A stretch of DNA of 64,000 bases, from positions 62,001 through 126,000 of the forward strand of contig JAQRGA010000110.1 of the NCBI GenBank assembly GCA_029237695.1, given 5' to 3'. Numbering within the stretch: the stretch's first letter is position 1; each line of letters starts with the position of its first letter. The position numbers and the translations under genes were made by a program. This document shows positions 22,216 to 32,639 of the stretch, piece by piece. The notes under the pieces are model-generated. The model was not told where the DNA came from. It saw nothing but the letters and a program-made list of their open reading frames with translations, and did not search any database. The DNA comes from Conchocele bisecta. Its lineage: Eukaryota; Mollusca; Bivalvia; Lucinida; Thyasiridae.

Positions 22216-25200
22216 ATGACCTGAGTGAGTGGTGTCACAATCCCTATGGAATGTGCTGTGAGGGTCGTTCAACACTAAAATGATGATTTTTTGTATTTTT
22301 CTCTGCCAAATGACAAAATGTTTGGTCACGGTTTCTTTCATAGAGTTGCTGGACAATAATTATACTATGGATTATGCAGGTATATGGTCAGTGTACAACA
22401 TAGACCTGAGTGAGTGGTGTCACAATCCCTATCGAATGTCCTGTGAGGGTTGTTCAACACTAAAATGATTATTTTTGGTATTTTTCTCTGCCAAATGACA
22501 AAGTGTTTCATCAAGGTTTCTTTCATAGAGTTGCTTGTCAATAATTATACTATGGATTATGTAGGTATATGGTCAGTGTACAACATAGACCTGAGTGAGT
22601 GGTGTCACAATCCCTATGGAATGTGCTGTGAGGGTCGTTCAACACTAAAATGTTGATTTTTTGTATTTTTCTCTGCCAAATGACAAAGTGTTTTATCAAG
22701 GTTTCTTTCATAGAGTTGCTGGACAATGATTACACTATGGATTATGCAGATGTATGCTCTGTGTACAACATAGACACGAGTGAGTGGTGTCACAATCCCT
22801 ATCGAATGTCCTGTGAGGGTTGTTCAACACTAAAATGATGATTTTTGGTATTTTTCTCTGCCAAATGACAAAGTGTTTCATCAAGGTTTCTTTCATAGAG
22901 TTGCTGGACAATAATTATACTATGGATTATGCAGGTATATGGTCAGTGTACATCATAGACCTCAGTGAGTGGTGTCACAGTCCCCATGCAATGTGCTGTG
23001 AGGGTCGTTCAACACTAAAATGATGATTTTCTGTATTTTTCTCTGCCAAATGACAAAGTGTTTGGTCACGGTTTCTTTCATAGAGTTGCTAGACAATAAT
23101 TATACTATGGATTACGCAGGTATATGGTCAGGGTACAACATAGACCTGAGTGAGTGGTGTCACAGTCCTTATGGAATGTGCTATGAGGGTCGTTCAACAC
23201 TAAAATGATGATTTTTTGTATTTTTCTCTGCCAAATGACAAAGTGTTTGATCAAGGTTTCTTTCATAGAGTTGCTGGACAATAATTATACTATGGATTAT
23301 GCAGGTATATGGTCAGTGTACATCATAGACCTCAGTGAGTGGTGTCACAATCCCCATGCAATGTGCTGTGAGGGTCGTTCAACACTAAAATGATGATTTT
23401 TTGTATTTTTCTCTGCCAAATGACAAAATGTTTGGTCACGGTTTCTTTCATAGAGTTGCTGGACAATAATTATACTATGGATTATGCAGGTATATGGTCA
23501 GTGTACAACATAGACCTGAGTGAGTGGTGTCACAATCCTTATGGAATGTGCTATGAGGGTCGTGCAACACTAAAATAATGATTTTTTATATTTTTCGCTG
23601 CCAAATGACAAAGTGTTTGATAAAGGTTTATTTCATAGAGTTGCTGGACAATAATTATATTATGGATTATGCAGGTATATGGTCAGTGTACAACATAGAC
23701 CTGAGTGAATGGTGTCACAATCCTTATGGAATGTGCTGTGAGGGTCGTTCAACACTAAAATGATGATTTTTTGTATTTTTCTCTTCCAAATGACACATTG
23801 TTTGGTGACGGTTTCTTTCATAGAGTTGCTGGACAATGATTATACTATGGATTATGCAGGTATATGGTCAGTTTACAACATAGACCTGAGTGAGTGGTGT
23901 CACAATCCCTATGGAATGTGCTGTGAGGGTCGTTCAACACTAAAATGATGATTTTTGTATTTTTCTCTGCCAAATGACAAAATGTTTGGTCACGGTTTCT
24001 TTCATAGAGTTGCTGGACAATAATTATAGTATGGATTATGCAGGTATATGGTCAGTGTACAACATAGACCTGAGTGAGTGGTGTCAAAATCCTTATGGAA
24101 TGTGCTATGAGGGTCGTTCAACACTAAGATGATGATTTTTTATATTTTTCACTACCAAATGACAAAGTGTTTGATAAAGGTTTCTTTCATAGAGTTGCTG
24201 GACAATAATTATACTATGGATTATGCAGGTATATGGTCAGTGTACATCATAGACCTAAGTGAGTGGTGTCACAATCCCCCTGGAATATGCTGTTAGGGTC
24301 GTTCAACACTAAAATGTTGATTTTTTGTATTTTTCTCTGCCAAATGACAAAGTGTTTTATCAAGGTTTCTTTCATAGAGTTGCTGGACAATGATTACACT
24401 ATGGATTATGCAGATGTATGCTTTGTGTACAACATAGACACGAGTGAGTGGTGTCACAATCCCTATCGAATGTCCTGTGAGGGTTGTTCAACACTAAAAT
24501 GATTATTTTTTGTAGTTTACTCCGTCAAATGACAAAGTGTTTGGTCAAGGTTTCTTTTATAGAGTTGCTGGACAATAAATATACAATGGATTATGCAGGT
24601 ATATGGTCAGTGTACAACATAGACCTGAGTGAGTGGTGTCACAATCCTTATGTAATGTGCTATTAGGGTCGTTCAACTCCAAAATGATGATTTTTGGTAT
24701 TCAACTCCATCAAATTACAAAATGTTTGGTCATGGTTTCTTTCATAGAGGTGCTGGACAATAATTATACTATGGATTATGCAGGTGTATGCTCAGTGTAC
24801 AACATAGACACGAGTGAGTGGTGTCACAATCCCTATCGAATGTGCTGTGAGGGTTGTTCAACACTAAAATGATGTATTTTGTAGTTTACTCCGTCAAATG
24901 ACAAAGTGTTTCATCAAGGTTTCTTTCATAGAGTTGCTGGGCAATAAATATACAATGGATTATGCAGGTATATGGTCAGTGTATAACATAGACCTGAGTG
25001 AGTGGTGTCACAATCCTTATGGAATGTGCTATGAGGGTCGTTCAACTCCAAAATGATGATTTTTTGTATTTTTCTCTGCCAAATGACAAAGTGTTTCATC
25101 AAGGTTTCTTTCATAGAGTTGCTGGACAATAATTATACTATGGATTATGCAGGTATATGGTCAGTGTACAACATAGACCTGAGTGAGTGGTGTCACAATC

Positions 25201-25639
25201 CTTATGGAATGTGCTGTGACGGTCGTTCAACACTAAAATGATGATTTTTTGTATTTTTCTCTGTCAAATAACATAATATTTGGTCAAGGTTTCTTTCATA
25301 GAGTTGCTACACAATAATTTTACTATGGATTATGTAGATATACGGTCATTGTACAACATAGACAAGAGTGAGTGATGTCACAATCCCCATTCAATGTGCT
25401 GTGAGGGTCGTTCAACAATAAAATGATGATTTTTTTTGTGTTTTTCTCAGTGACATGACAGAGTGATTGCTCAAAGTTTCTTTCATAGACTCGCTAAACA
25501 ATAAGTATCCTATGGATCATGCAGGTATATGGTCGGTGTATGACATAGACCAGAGCGAGTGGTGACACACTCCCTTTTGAATGTGCTGTGAAGGTCGTTC
25601 AAGAAAAAGATATGAATTTTTGTTGTTGTGTTTTTTCAG

Positions 25640-25764
25640 TCAAATCCGCCAAATACCAGACTGCAGATGAGAGCTACATTACGACTTCCATTCGAAACAC
25701 AGGACCATGGTATTTGCCTGCATCTAAATTTCTTAGTTACACGTACCCAGACCGTAAACAATAG
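25640..25764 (+). CDS. Candidate terminal exon of an unknown gene
   Basis: A strong acceptor (TTGTGTTTTTTCAG, AG at 25638-25639) ends the satellite array. The phase-1 frame then reads 40 codons, including YQTADESYITTSIRNT and GPWYLPASKFLSYTYPDR, to a TAG at 25762. The phase equals that of the 36-bp acceptor/donor segments in the satellite when these are read as ELLDNNYTMDYA. Phase 0 is also open to a stop, which weakens the case. An AATAAA is at 26436-26441. I do not recognise the protein; it may be the last exon of a gene whose intron holds the satellite. Confidence 0.35.
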
Positions 25765-26639
25765 TTAAACTTCACTGGCTAACGGGTGAGGCTAAATATA
25801 AGCGCGGGGAAAACCTTATCTACCGCTGGGGCCGCTTATAACATTCCCCTAATGTCAACCTCTCGCTATCTCTCGGAGTCTATTTGTCGCTATCTCTCGG
25901 AGCTTATCTATCGCTACCTTGATGTTACCCCATCTTGTTTTGACACACGAAAAAACACAGACGGTTCATTAAAAACAGAACAGATTTACGACATTTATTT
26001 TAACTGACAACTAGAAACAAATATGTAATTACAATTTAGAATGTTCAGAAAGTGTAGTACAGTTCTTTAGTGTTTAGCGGATAGCTAAGAAGATTATTGC
26101 TGCATACGTCTTTAAAGTAGAACATTTGGACAAGTACCTGGTACCAATAGACAGGAAAAAGTGTCTTCTTTCCAAATTGGGTTACTTTTTTAGTTTATTC
26201 CAATGTTTTCCTCGCATAATTCCTTGTTTACCTAACGCACTGAATTAGTCAGTAACGGATAGCTTTGGTGTTTATCGGATACGTGTGCGACAGTTGCTGA
26301 GGGGTGTCTCAAAACTTCCAAATCATGTATTTGTTTTGTAAATGACTAGGAAACATGCTTACATGCATATCACATTAACACTGATTAAATCTGTTTCATC
26401 ATGTAATGTGTACATGTGTACATGTGTAACTGAAAAATAAAAAAAATATTTACACTGCTTAAATTTTTTTTTTCATCCCAATATTTTCTTGAAGCAATGT
26501 GATGGGTGGTGCCATAAAAACACATAAATGTCGTTATGAGACTGAATTAAAATATAGAGTGATGCGGGGTGGGGGGCAGTGGTGCGCCGATTCCCGGCGA
26601 GACATACTGAATACATACATGGTGGTAAACCGTGTATTA
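25765..26639. other. AT-rich non-coding stretch, possible 3' UTR
   Basis: No gene is seen. A TATCTCTCGGAG word is repeated at 25866-25900. AATAAA at 26436 could end the transcript of the exon at 25640. The run of A and T at 26438-26475 has no further structure. Confidence 0.35.
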
Positions 26640-26907
26640 ACTCTGTAATTATTAATTACTAAATCATAGAGAATAACTTCACAAATGTACATGTAACATT
26701 ACCCTTTTAACCTCACCGTCATGTATAGTGGTAGTGGCAAACAGTGTACATGCAGATGCGGCGGCTCTTACTGATCAAAACGTCTCATCAGAATCTGCAC
26801 TGTTTGCCACACATTTTCTATGAGTCCCGGCAATGATTCGAGTCCTGTGAAGGGTTGGGCCGAGGTGGTGGCCGTAAACAGTGTTACTGAGTGTATTAAC
26901 TGTGATT

Positions 26908-27037
26908 GGTGATGGTGTCCATTGATGGACCCGCCCGTCGGACCCCCGCAAAATGATGGAATGAACCAATCAGATTGGCTCATTCTGTCAATCCGCGAGG
27001 CACCGACGGGCTGGTCCATCAATATATACACCATCAC
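26908..27037. repeat. Long hairpin, MITE-like
   Basis: GTGATGGTGTCCATTGATGG and CCCGTCGG on the left pair with CCGACGGGCTGG and CCATCAATATATACACCATC on the right. In the centre AATGAACCAATC pairs with GATTGGCTCATT. Almost the whole 130 bp can fold on itself. Confidence 0.6.
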
Positions 27038-27150
27038 CCAGTAATTAGTAATTAATAAATCAGACTATAACTTCACGAATGTACATGTAATATTAACCAT
27101 TTAAACCTCACATGCATGTACAGTGGTATTAACAAACAGTGTACATCCAG

Positions 27151-27182
27151 ATGAGCCGGCTCGTAACGAGCTGGCTCATCAG
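27151..27182. repeat. 15-bp stem hairpin GATGAGCCGGCTCGT
   Basis: GATGAGCCGGCTCGT is followed after no more than one base by ACGAGCTGGCTCATC, pairing with one G-T wobble. The related sequence at 26755-26805 lacks this symmetry. Confidence 0.6.
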
Positions 27183-27294
27183 GATCTGCACTGTTTGCCA
27201 CATATTTTTTGTTTAGCGCCAAAATCTGATAAAAACTGATCATGAACATGAACCACCGGATACGGCATTAAATATAATGCCCTGAAATCGCATA

Positions 27295-27590
27295 TTTTTT
27301 CCAGCAACATTGGCGTAGTGAAAATAAACATTGGGGTTGGAAGTAAAAAAAAACAAAGTCACCCCAGAAAAAAAATGTCGAGGGGAGGTTGGCACACCTG
27401 TGCTTTTGTTACTTTTTTGCAGCAACATCGGGGTTGGAAGTGAAAAAAAAATAAAGTCAACACCCCAGAAAAAAAAATGGGGGGGGGGTGGGGGGGGGGG
27501 GTGGGCACACATGTGCTATTGTTTTTTTTTTCAGCAACAATGTATATTGGCGTCGAGTGAAAAAAAAACACTAAGTCAACACCCCAGCAT
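27295..27590. repeat. About 110-bp tandem repeat with A and G runs
   Basis: Three units contain CAGCAACAT, GGGGTTGGAAGT, an A-run, AAAGTCA and CACCCCAG. Long A and G runs (27478-27501) make frames open on both strands, but they have no coding character. Confidence 0.6.
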
Positions 27591-27932
27591 GTGCCGACAG
27601 TTCAAACATACCGCAAAACGATCGAGTGTAAAAATCATAAAAAAAAACGCAAAATCTGAGACAAGGCGGCTGCCTCGTCTGCCTCATCCTGGCTACGGGC
27701 CTGACCAGTATTAGTTTTATTTAGAAAATGAATGCCTTTAAAATAAATATTCACAAATTTTAAAATTGTAGTTGTCAATGTCAATTAGAATTTTCAATCC
27801 CTGTGGTGTTGATCTCTCTACAATGTAACACCCCCTCTTTCATGAAGATAGAATGAAGCTACATACATGTATAATAATAAAAGCAATGTATGTAGATGCT
27901 ATGGCCAGTTTGAGAAACTGTTACGACCAGTA

Positions 27933-28231
27933 GCCTATTTCATCAACATTGCAAAGTATACTTTAGTAGCAAAGTATACTTTGAGGGAGAAATTTTCAAT
28001 TTTATGATAAATTTATTAATTTTTATTATACTGAAATTATTACTTTATCACAGCCAATTTGGCTGTGATAATGTAATAAATTCAGTATAATAATTCTGCA
28101 TACTTTTAATCATGAAATATATGCATTTGTTAGTTCTATATGAAATAATGCATTTCAGTAAAAATAAATGATTACTCCCTCAAAGTATACTTTGCTAGTA
28201 AAGTATACTTTGCAATGTTGATGAAATAGGC
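27933..28231. mobile_element. TA-flanked MITE, full copy
   Basis: Long inverted ends start GCCTATTTCATCAACATTGC and continue through AAAGTATACTTT twice. They are flanked by TA at 27931 and 28232. Inside is a hairpin ATCACAGCCAATTTGGCTGTG. TA flanks suggest a Tc1/mariner-type origin. Confidence 0.75.
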
Positions 28232-28235
28232 TACA

Positions 28236-28350
28236 GGTTAACCAAAACGTGTGACGGACTGACTGACATACGGACGGACGGACGGACAGACAGACGGACG
28301 AACGGATCGACGGACGGTCCGAACACTGTGTGCCACCCGTCTCCGGTGGC
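28236..28350 (-). mobile_element. Fragment of a hairpin-headed element, minus strand
   Basis: On the minus strand the order is TTATGCCACCGGAGACGGGTGG (hairpin head), CACACAGTGTTCGGACCG and a TCCGTCCG microsatellite. Only head and microsatellite remain, next to the MITE end. Confidence 0.6.
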
Positions 28351-29280
28351 ATAACAAACCCATTTGATATATTGTTCGCAGGTCATATTGATTTTGAGAC
28401 GATCCACGCAAATCTGATTTGTACGCGAATTAGGATGATCCGTTACTGCCGGAAGCACGTGCGTTATTATTGACGTCTGTGTTCAGTGACATGGTGTGAT
28501 TTATGAACCAAGCTTCTTTCCAGTTATAGAGGACATGATTATACATCATATTATTCACAGAGTTTGTTTCTTCCAAACTAACTGTTTATACATTTTCAGT
28601 GAAATTACTCTGGAGCGACTAACTTTCGCTTTACCTGGTGTAAACTTCCGGTTACGTCATTGTGTTTCTTGAAGCTTTACGCACGGCAAGAAAACTGCTA
28701 TATCAAAGTAAACATGTCATTGTGTGGGGGATGGATCACTGTTCCTAACGGTAATATTTTATTTATTATAAATGTACAATATAAAAAAATATTGTGTTAA
28801 AAAGTATATACCTATCCGCTATACCCTAAAATCCGCTATACCCTAAAGAACTGTAGGTAAGTCTCATTCCGAACCATTATGTTTATAGTTGCTTATTTGT
28901 TCTTGACATTTTGAAAATCGGTAAAATTGTCAATTCTTGCAAACCATTTTGGGCAGCATTCCACGAAACAGACAATAGGTATGTACCTTTAATGTTAGTT
29001 CTGCATGGCATAATCCTTGCAACTTGTTTATTCTGATAAATGAAAAAAAAAAGATAAATAAATTTGCCGAAGTTATATTACATAGAACTACCTTTAATGT
29101 ATTCAACCTTCAACCTGTGATTCTACTGGAATGCATAATCGCTAACGTATACTTACAGCTTAGCGACCAAACACAAGACACAACATTGGAGTGCGGCGTA
29201 TCGTGGATTATAAATACTTCCATACAGCCGGACTGTGGAGTGTGTCAGGAATATTTCCAAATCCACCCCAGAGTAAAGTT
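28351..29280. other. No gene seen
   Basis: AT-rich unique sequence. A CCGCTATACCCTAAA word is present twice near 28816. No clear coding or RNA feature is visible. Confidence 0.4.
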
Positions 29281-29281
29281 C

Positions 29282-29492
29282 ACGAACAAAGTATAATTTG
29301 AAGGAGAAAATTTCAATTTAAAGATTTTTATTATACTTAATTCATTACATTATCACAGCCATTTTGCAATAAATTCAGTATAATAATTCTGAATACTTGT
29401 AATCATTAAATATTTGCAGTCGTTAGTTCTATATGACATACAAATAAATGATTACTCCCTTAAAGTATACTTGCAATGTTGGTGAAATAGGC
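29282..29492. mobile_element. TA-flanked MITE, left end truncated
   Basis: Same family as 27933-28231. The right end TTGGTGAAATAGGC is followed by TA, while the left end begins inside at ACAAAGTATAATTTGAAGGA. It ends 20 bases before the ATG of the NHL gene. Confidence 0.65.
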
Positions 29493-29512
29493 TACTGTTG
29501 AATAAAGCAGAT

Positions 29513-30652
29513 ATGGCAGGAGCAGAGGCTGCGCCCACTAGGGCCGGTGACGCCGCCATTCAACAACTCCTCGACGACTCCGAGAAGAAGTGTAGTGATC
29601 ATGTGGACGCCATAGCGCTCATACTAAGCGACGTCTGCAAGTTAAGTCGCGAATACGTCGATCGAATGACGTCCGTACGGATCAAATCAAAGAAACGCAA
29701 ATCAAAGAAAGGCAGCGACAATAATCTCCTTCCTTTGTTGAAGGATGCTGAAACTCTGATAGCCGAGTGCAAAACTTCAGCTTCCGGTATTTCACATAAA
29801 TGCAACGTAACATCGTGCGTGTTGGTAGGAAATAAAACATTAGTGGATAATTTACAGAGTGTTGGTGCTCTGGGTAATGACATCAATATCCGTGCACCTA
29901 CAGATGGCAAGTGGTGTGACGTCCTAGGTTTAATCGCGCTCGCCGACGGCCGGCTACTACTGGCGGACTGGGATAATAGGAACATAAAGCTGTTTGACAT
30001 CAACCATAATCTCGTGTCCCACGTTCAACTACTACAAGTCGATGACCTATACCTTCGCAATGGGGAGCCCTGGGACATTGCGGAGATAGACGGCGGGCAG
30101 GTGGCCGTCTGTCTGCCACTCATCAAGAAGATCCAGTTGGTGTCGGTGTCTGGCATCCTGACCCTCGGGCGGATCATCGAGACCGCAATGGACTGCTGCA
30201 GTGTGACCAGATGTGGCGACAACCTGGCGGCGGTAGATGGGTGGTCACCAGACATTGTGGAGATTGACATGACTGGTAGGAAAGTGAGAACTGTATGGAA
30301 AAGTCCTGGTGGCGAGCTCACGTATATAATCCACAACACCCGGGGGGAGTTCATCACGACAGGCTGGGGCTTAACGATAATACGTGTGACCCGGGATGGC
30401 GTCGTGCTGGCCCGATACCCGCGAGGCCACCTCGGGCTTCCACGCGGACTCGCCGTCCACCCAGACGGAAGTATCTATGTCTGCAACGAAGGTTCTGACA
30501 ACATCGCCCGCATAACGGCGGATCGTACCCGCTGTCTTAGTAAAGTCACTGAATTTTCGCCTTACAGCATCTGTTACAACCAACACAACAATTCACTGTA
30601 CGTATCTCTGCGATATGAAGACTGTATGAAAGTATTTCGTCTCGGGTATTAA
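29513..30652 (+). CDS. NHL-repeat (TRIM2/3-like) protein without RING or B-box
   Basis: Intact 379-residue gene. The first ATG in frame is at 29513 (GATATGGCAGG). Residues about 20-105 are helical with a Lys/Arg-rich patch (SKKRKSKKG) and probably form a coiled coil. From about 125 to the end, blades such as LALADGRLLLADWDNRNIKLF, VDGWSPDIVEIDMTGRKVRTV and LAVHPDGSIYVCNEGSDNIARI are typical of a six-bladed NHL beta-propeller. Molluscs have large families of TRIM/NHL proteins, and copies without RING and B-box are common; their ligands are mostly unknown. An ATG so close to the MITE end leaves the promoter or an upstream exon unclear: GATATGGCAG| could also be an acceptor. Confidence 0.85.
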   Translation: MAGAEAAPTRAGDAAIQQLLDDSEKKCSDHVDAIALILSDVCKLSREYVDRMTSVRIKSKKRKSKKGSDNNLLPLLKDAETLIAECKTSASGISHKCNVTSCVLVGNKTLVDNLQSVGALGNDINIRAPTDGKWCDVLGLIALADGRLLLADWDNRNIKLFDINHNLVSHVQLLQVDDLYLRNGEPWDIAEIDGGQVAVCLPLIKKIQLVSVSGILTLGRIIETAMDCCSVTRCGDNLAAVDGWSPDIVEIDMTGRKVRTVWKSPGGELTYIIHNTRGEFITTGWGLTIIRVTRDGVVLARYPRGHLGLPRGLAVHPDGSIYVCNEGSDNIARITADRTRCLSKVTEFSPYSICYNQHNNSLYVSLRYEDCMKVFRLGY

Positions 30653-30712
30653 AGGCACTGGGTCTCAGATATACAGATGTAACCGGACAGGGAAATGCAA
30701 CGGAAAAAATGT

Positions 30713-30785
30713 GCACCGACCGTGGACCGAACCCGGGACCTTCCCAATACCAGCGGGACGCGCTAACCAACTGCGCTACCGGAGC
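30713..30785 (-). tRNA. tRNA-like head type 1 (anticodon position GGT)
   Basis: Minus strand, 73 nt. Starts GCTCCGGTAGCGCAGTTGG; D stem GCGC/GCGC; anticodon stem TCCCG/TGGGA with loop CTGGTAT; T-loop TTCGGTC with an imperfect stem here. The acceptor pairs six of seven. Eukaryotes normally lack a GGT-anticodon Thr tRNA, so I take it as a tRNA-derived SINE head or pseudogene. Confidence 0.4.
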
Positions 30786-30999
30786 ACGATGCTCTCGATC
30801 GGTATATTTATATCCACATTCAACTCATGATTACACATGGTACCACTTCCGTTGCACTCCTCCCCCGTTATCTTTGAGTTTCGTCAAACTCACCCCAAGT
30901 TCACCCCTCCCTCTAGAGAGCACACCGACACTCATGAGGGTTGGACGAGACCCCCCCACAAATTGTAACCGGACAGGGAAAATGCAACGGAAAAAATGT

Positions 31000-31071
31000 G
31001 CACCGACCGGGGATCGAACCCACGACCCCGAGATTAAGAGTCTCGTGCTCTACCGACTGAGCTAGCCGGGC
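31000..31071 (-). tRNA. tRNA-Lys(CTT)-derived head, copy 1
   Basis: Minus strand: GCCCGGCTAGCTCAGTCGG, then CGAGACTCTTAATCTCG with anticodon CTT, and GTGGGTTCGATCCCCGG. The 5' half matches tRNA-Lys, but the 3' end (TCGGTGC) is that of the type 1 head, so acceptor and T stems are mismatched. Probably not a working tRNA. TTTTTT follows. Confidence 0.45.
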
Positions 31072-31275
31072 TCGATGCTCTCGATCGGTATATTTATATC
31101 CACATTCAACTCATGATTACACATGGTACCACTTCCGTTACACTCCTCCCCCGTTATCTTTGAGTTTCGTCAAACTCACCCCAAGTTCACCCCTCTAGAG
31201 AGCACACCGACACTCATGAGGGTTGGACGAGCCCCCAAATGTAACCGGACAGGGAAAATGCAACGGAAAAAATGT

Positions 31276-31347
31276 GCACCGACCGGGGATCGAACCCACG
31301 ACCCCGAGATTAAGAGTCTCGTGCTCTACCGACTAAGCTAGCCGGGC
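31276..31347 (-). tRNA. tRNA-Lys(CTT)-derived head, copy 2
   Basis: Almost identical to 31000-31071 (CTCAGTCGG changed to CTTAGTCGG). It has the same chimeric 3' end and the same TTTTTT just downstream on the minus strand. Confidence 0.45.
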
Positions 31348-31552
31348 TCGATGCTCTCGATCGGTATATTTATATCCACATTCAACTCATGATTACACAT
31401 GGTACCACTTCCGTTACACTCCTCCCCCGTTATCTTTGAGTTTCGTCAAACTCACCCCAAGTTCACCCCTCTAGAGAGCACACCGACACTCATGAGGGTT
31501 GGACGAGCCCCCAAATGTAACCGGACAGGGAAAATGCAACGGAAAAACATGT

Positions 31553-31625
31553 GCACCGACCGGGGATCTAACCCGGGACCTTCCCAATACCAGCGGGACG
31601 CGCTAACCAACTGCGCTACCGGAGC
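31553..31625 (-). tRNA. tRNA-like head type 1, copy 2
   Basis: As 30713-30785, but with a fully paired T stem (CCGGG/CCCGG) and T-loop TTAGATC. This is the best-formed cloverleaf of the four. The downstream T-run is broken (GTTTTTCC), which would still allow weak Pol III termination. Confidence 0.4.
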
Positions 31626-31695
31626 ACGATGCTCTCGATCGGTATATTTATATCCACATTCAACTCATGATTACACATGGTACCACTTCCGTTAT

Positions 31696-32378
31696 ACACA
31701 GACATGGATGAACCAGATCAGGAAAACATGGGTTGATTGTAGATTTCTATCGTAGGCTATTTTGTTATCTCAGTTATACCTGGAAAAAACTGATTGTGAA
31801 AAATGGAATTTGTGAAAATAATGTTTTTTTTATAATGTTTATAATACTGAAACAATAGTTATTTTCCAGTATTATAAATTGGAAGTGATTCTGAAGTGCT
31901 GTCGAGGCATGTTGTAAATTATTCTAAAGTTGTCAAAACATGTTTTTGATGATAAAAATGGAAAATAAACAGCAGACGACAAAATAGTTGTGACTTCAAG
32001 ACCATGAAGACTGTCTTGATATTAAAGTGGCATTTTCCTGTGGATTTTTTTTTCAAAAACGGTGATAAAATATCAACTTTACATATTTTTAAATTAAATA
32101 ACTTTGGGTTATTTCAGTAAGCATGTAAATAGTAGTTGTGAAATATTTTAAGCTTTTATTGTTTATAGAAATAAAAAAAAAATTGTGAATATTTTTTTTT
32201 TGGGTGAAACATTGTATTGAAATTAACAATATAATAAGCTGGTGTATGTTTGTAAATGTAAACTAGGGTTCAATCCAAGTGTTTGTACAGATAGATGATG
32301 TATAAGTTCAGTTTTATTGAAAAATATAAAATGCCAATTAACAAATAGCAGCCTTCAAGTTTGGTCGGTGATGTTCTT
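31696..32378. other. AT-rich stretch without genes
   Basis: No coding frame or known repeat. One hairpin, TTTATAATACTG..CAGTATTATAAA, occurs at about 31838-31878. It may be an old MITE remnant. Confidence 0.4.
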
Positions 32379-32380
32379 TA

Positions 32381-32449
32381 GCCGATTTTATCAAAATTGC
32401 AAAAATACTTTGCTAGATAAGTATACTTTGCAATGTTGATGAAATCGGC
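32381..32449. mobile_element. Minimal TA-flanked MITE (two ends only)
   Basis: Both inverted ends (GCCGATTTTATCAAAATTGC and GCAATGTTGATGAAATCGGC) remain with TA on each side, but the interior is gone. The whole is 69 bp. Same family as 27933-28231. Confidence 0.65.
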
Positions 32450-32639
32450 TACTGGACTAACGACAAAAAATTAAGATAGCGCTGTAAGGGTTAAATTAAT
32501 TTCACTAGCGACTATAATGGAAACTTATTAATTATTATCTCTAGACCTGCCTTCAGCCTTTCTTGAGGTCAAGTATGACAAAATTATTTATTTTCGTATA
32601 TAATTTGAAATATTTTTAGTTCTTCACATAGAAGGCAAT

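Larger units (their letters stand above)
12150..25615 (+). repeat. 185-bp satellite array, about 73 units
   Basis: Regular units of 185 bp (some 184) with GGTATATGGTCAGTGTACA, GTGGTGTCACAATCC, AAAATGATGATTTTTTG, TCTGCCAAATGACAAA and TTTCATAGAGTTGCTGGACA. Each clean unit has a 62-codon frame from ATGATG to TGA whose stop overlaps the next ATG (ATGA). Because 185 is 3n+2, successive frames change phase. Each unit also carries an acceptor-like GGTTTCTTTCATAG and a donor-like GCAG|GTATAT 36 bases apart. Changes between units are both silent and replacing, so coding use is unproven. The edges are diverged, as is common for satellites. Confidence 0.9.
26640..27210. repeat. Pair of about 170-190 bp direct repeats around a hairpin element
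   Basis: 26640-26830 and 27040-27210 share TAATTA..TAAATCA, AACTTCACAAATGTACATGT, AACAGTGTACAT and ATCTGCACTGTTTGCCACA. Between them lies a palindromic element. The two copies may be the halves of one larger repeat. Confidence 0.55.
30680..31695 (-). repeat. Four 276-bp repeats with tRNA-derived heads
   Basis: Units contain TGTAACCGGACAGGGAA, a tRNA-like block, GATGCTCTCGATCGG, TATATTTATATCCACATTCA and CCCGTTATCTTTGAGTTTCG. The period is 276 bp. The tRNA-like block is of one kind in units 1 and 4 and of another kind in units 2 and 3, while the body is nearly identical. On the minus strand a TATAAATATA lies about 25-30 bases before the tRNA-like start, and TTTTTT follows its end in the first three units. 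Confidence 0.8.

Noticed and set aside
12602..25241. More than thirty 62-codon frames as separate genes
   Set aside because: They are satellite units; kept as one repeat with a note on the frame chain rather than as genes.
12150..25615. CRISPR-like array
   Set aside because: Units are contiguous, with no variable spacers between constant repeats, and the host is a eukaryote.
29024..29296. 90-codon frame before the NHL gene as its RING/B-box exon
   Set aside because: It has no Cys/His pattern of RING or B-box, and its end lies in MITE sequence.
30713..31625. Functional tRNA-Lys and tRNA-Thr genes
   Set aside because: Lys copies have mismatched acceptor and T stems and share a foreign 3' end; type 1 has an anticodon not used in eukaryotes. 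Reported only as tRNA-derived.
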